Shown here piece by piece: positions 62,131 to 64,000 of a stretch of 64,000 nucleotides of DNA. Below the pieces are notes generated by a model, which made no database searches, was not told where the DNA came from, and saw only the letters and a list, made by a program, of their open reading frames with translations. Source of the stretch: Holacanthus passer. Its lineage: Eukaryota; Chordata; Actinopteri; Pomacanthidae. The translations under genes and the position numbers were made by a program. Within the stretch, counting starts at the first letter, position 1. The number at the start of each line of letters is the position of its first letter. Where the stretch lies: the NCBI GenBank assembly GCA_025331565.1, contig JAFREQ010000011.1:15768001-15832000 (forward strand), in the 5' to 3' direction.

Positions 62131-64000
62131 ACTCCAGATTAGGATGTGGTTATGCTAAATTTGTTGGTAAATATTGATGGCACCATCCCACCCAGAAATT
62201 CATATGAGACTTGTGTGTCTTCCAATTGCTTTGAAACAGTGAAGACAAAAAAAAAGATTCTGTGTATTTAATAAGTGGGCAATAAAACTGTGACTCATAG
62301 AGTCAACCAGCACGGCAGGCTATACACTTCTACGAGTGCCACATCTTCCCATCCTATTTTCCTCTCCTCTCTATGCTGCTATGTCCCTTTTCTCTTTTCT
62401 CAGTCCTTGTTCCAAGAGTGATGGAGAGCTTCATCTAACTCCCCAAGGACAGCCATAAGCCATAAGACTAATGGAAACACACACACACAAGCCTGATAGT
62501 CGCACAAGAACTCAGACACCTACATCCACGTACACACACCCACACGAGGAGCCAGCAGACGGGGAGACATCGTCCGACAGTTGGGGTGAACTCAGTCAAA
62601 TTCTCTTCAGCTGAGCTTCCTGCATACCAAACCCAGAGGCAAGGGTAGGCAGAGGAGAAGGGGACATTACACAATGACAGATAGTGCAGGCAGTACATAA
62701 AAGCAGCAAACACCTCACTCTACCTTTTTCAGTTGAGGATGTCAAATATAAGAGATTTGTCAGAAAGATGAAGTTAGGATGTTTTGGTTTCTCTTTACTA
62801 TTAATTCATTTCCTCAAACCAGTCTTAACAGCAACAAAATCCCCTCTAATAATACTTAGCTAAGATATTTATGTATATGTAAATATTTCTATTCATAACA
62901 CACAATTGGATTTGACACAAACTTAGTATTCAAAAAGCAATAGGAAGTCCTTTTGTTTAAATTAAATTCCAAATTAATATAGCAAGACTGGATTTAAGTG
63001 TTTTACAGTAATTATTCAAACATTTTTTGTCCTTGCAGACAAGCAGACATGTAGATATTATGATGAAATCTCATGGATTTTATACACAGTGATGACATGA
63101 CAAGAAAATATGCTTGTGAGCTCTTACAGTACTAAAGGATAATGACTGGAGACTACCTTGGCAAACTAACAGGTATCGACTGGGCTTTCAGATTCATTTG
63201 ATACACTATTTATACTATGTGATATGCCAAATATATGAGGGTGAGGAAAAAAGACTACCACTGTACTTTACTGTAACTCAATACTAAATCACTTCTTTAA
63301 GCTTTAAAAAAAAACACCAATAACAATGATGATTATTAAATTTGATTTACTGTATTCTGATTTTAGGTACTTTACAGATTCAGTTAAGTCATACAGTATT
63401 TCTTTCTGGTCTACTATTGATATGGACCCAGTAAATTAAATTCAAAAAAATTTTTTTACACATCTGCTGGGGCCATTTTAGCACACAGGACATTGCAGCT
63501 TGGATAGATTTCTGAGTATCACTGACAGCCAGAACTCAAACATCACCAGACTAATGCAATATAAATGCAATAATTACCTAATCCTTACTTCACTGGATTC
63601 ATTAAGGGCACCTTATTCAATCTCGCCAGCATGTCCCTTGTTAAATCTGAAGAAAATGTTCACGGGCTGAAAGGCTGTGCAGAGTTTGGTGGCTCAGCAC
63701 TTGTGGTGGTGCTGAAATATTAATGAATGACCACATGGTCCTTTCTTAACGTCTAACAACAAGTGCAAACGTAGAGGTTTAGGAAGGTTGTAAAGAGTTT
63801 GGTGCAGAGTAGTTGTATGTGTGGGTGGAGGACTAAGGCTCACCGTTGAGACATCCACATCAAACAGAGCTTTTACTTTTCTACCTCATCATGCCAGTAA
63901 TTGACTTTCTACAAAATGCAAAGCTGCACATGGAAGGTGTGATTGGACTAACTAGCTCTCTCTAGTCTCTCTAACTCTCTACTTAGATGTGGAATTAAAA

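Larger units (their letters stand above)
40261..64000. other. 24-kb region without supportable genes
   Basis: I find no exon of a recognisable protein on either strand. The longer open frames are repeat- or composition-driven. The region may be intergenic DNA upstream of atp2b2 or, since mammalian ATP2B2 has distant noncoding 5' exons, an intron of the 5' UTR. It contains transposon remnants, microsatellites and purine-rich blocks listed separately. Stretches such as 46000-48450, 49000-52600 and 62150-64000 show nothing I can name. Confidence 0.65.

Overview
The window is teleost (most likely percomorph) nuclear DNA. The evidence is a vertebrate P-type ATPase split into GT-AG exons, long AC/GT and AG/CT microsatellites, and several dispersed repeat families that I recognise from ray-finned fish introns. 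There are no operons, prokaryotic genes or CRISPR arrays.

The only gene I can support is the 5' half of a plasma-membrane calcium ATPase (PMCA) on the minus strand, best assigned to atp2b2 (PMCA2). Its start codon is at 39148-39146. Coding exons run leftwards at 38950-39148, 16590-16793, 13142-13399, 12000-12125, 10381-10506, 9909-9941, 7209-7262, 4629-4670, 1576-1740 and 1-75, and the last is cut by the window edge. All reading phases join cleanly, giving about 427 residues: the cytosolic N-terminus, membrane helices M1 and M2, the actuator domain with its TGES motif, the acidic linker, a three-exon alternatively spliced cassette (splice site A), the basic lipid-binding stretch, and helix M3. 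The phosphorylation and nucleotide-binding domains must lie beyond position 1 of the window.

The three small exons between 4629 and 9941 (33, 54 and 42 nt) have the architecture of the mammalian PMCA2 'w' insert (33, 60 and 42 nt). All three are phase-compatible, so any combination stays in frame. This is the best argument for atp2b2 over atp2b3, although some residues look PMCA3-like.

Region by region: 1-16.8 kb holds nine exons and short introns with microsatellites and two miniature transposons. 16.8-38.9 kb is one 22-kb intron with diverged mobile-element copies and purine-rich, G4-capable tracts. 39.15-40.26 kb is the likely 5' UTR and promoter, with a (TC)n tract, a CAG repeat of about 13 units (gene strand) and a CpG/GC-box cluster. 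40.26-64 kb has no supportable gene. It holds repeats, including an intact hAT-type miniature element with a perfect 8-bp target duplication, LINE debris and microsatellites, and may be intergenic or part of a long 5' UTR intron.

I did not find a new biological system. The most interesting points are the conserved splice-site-A cassette, an exon bracketed by complementary CA and GT repeats, a perfect 18-bp in-frame duplication in the first coding exon, and the CAG repeat in the presumed promoter.
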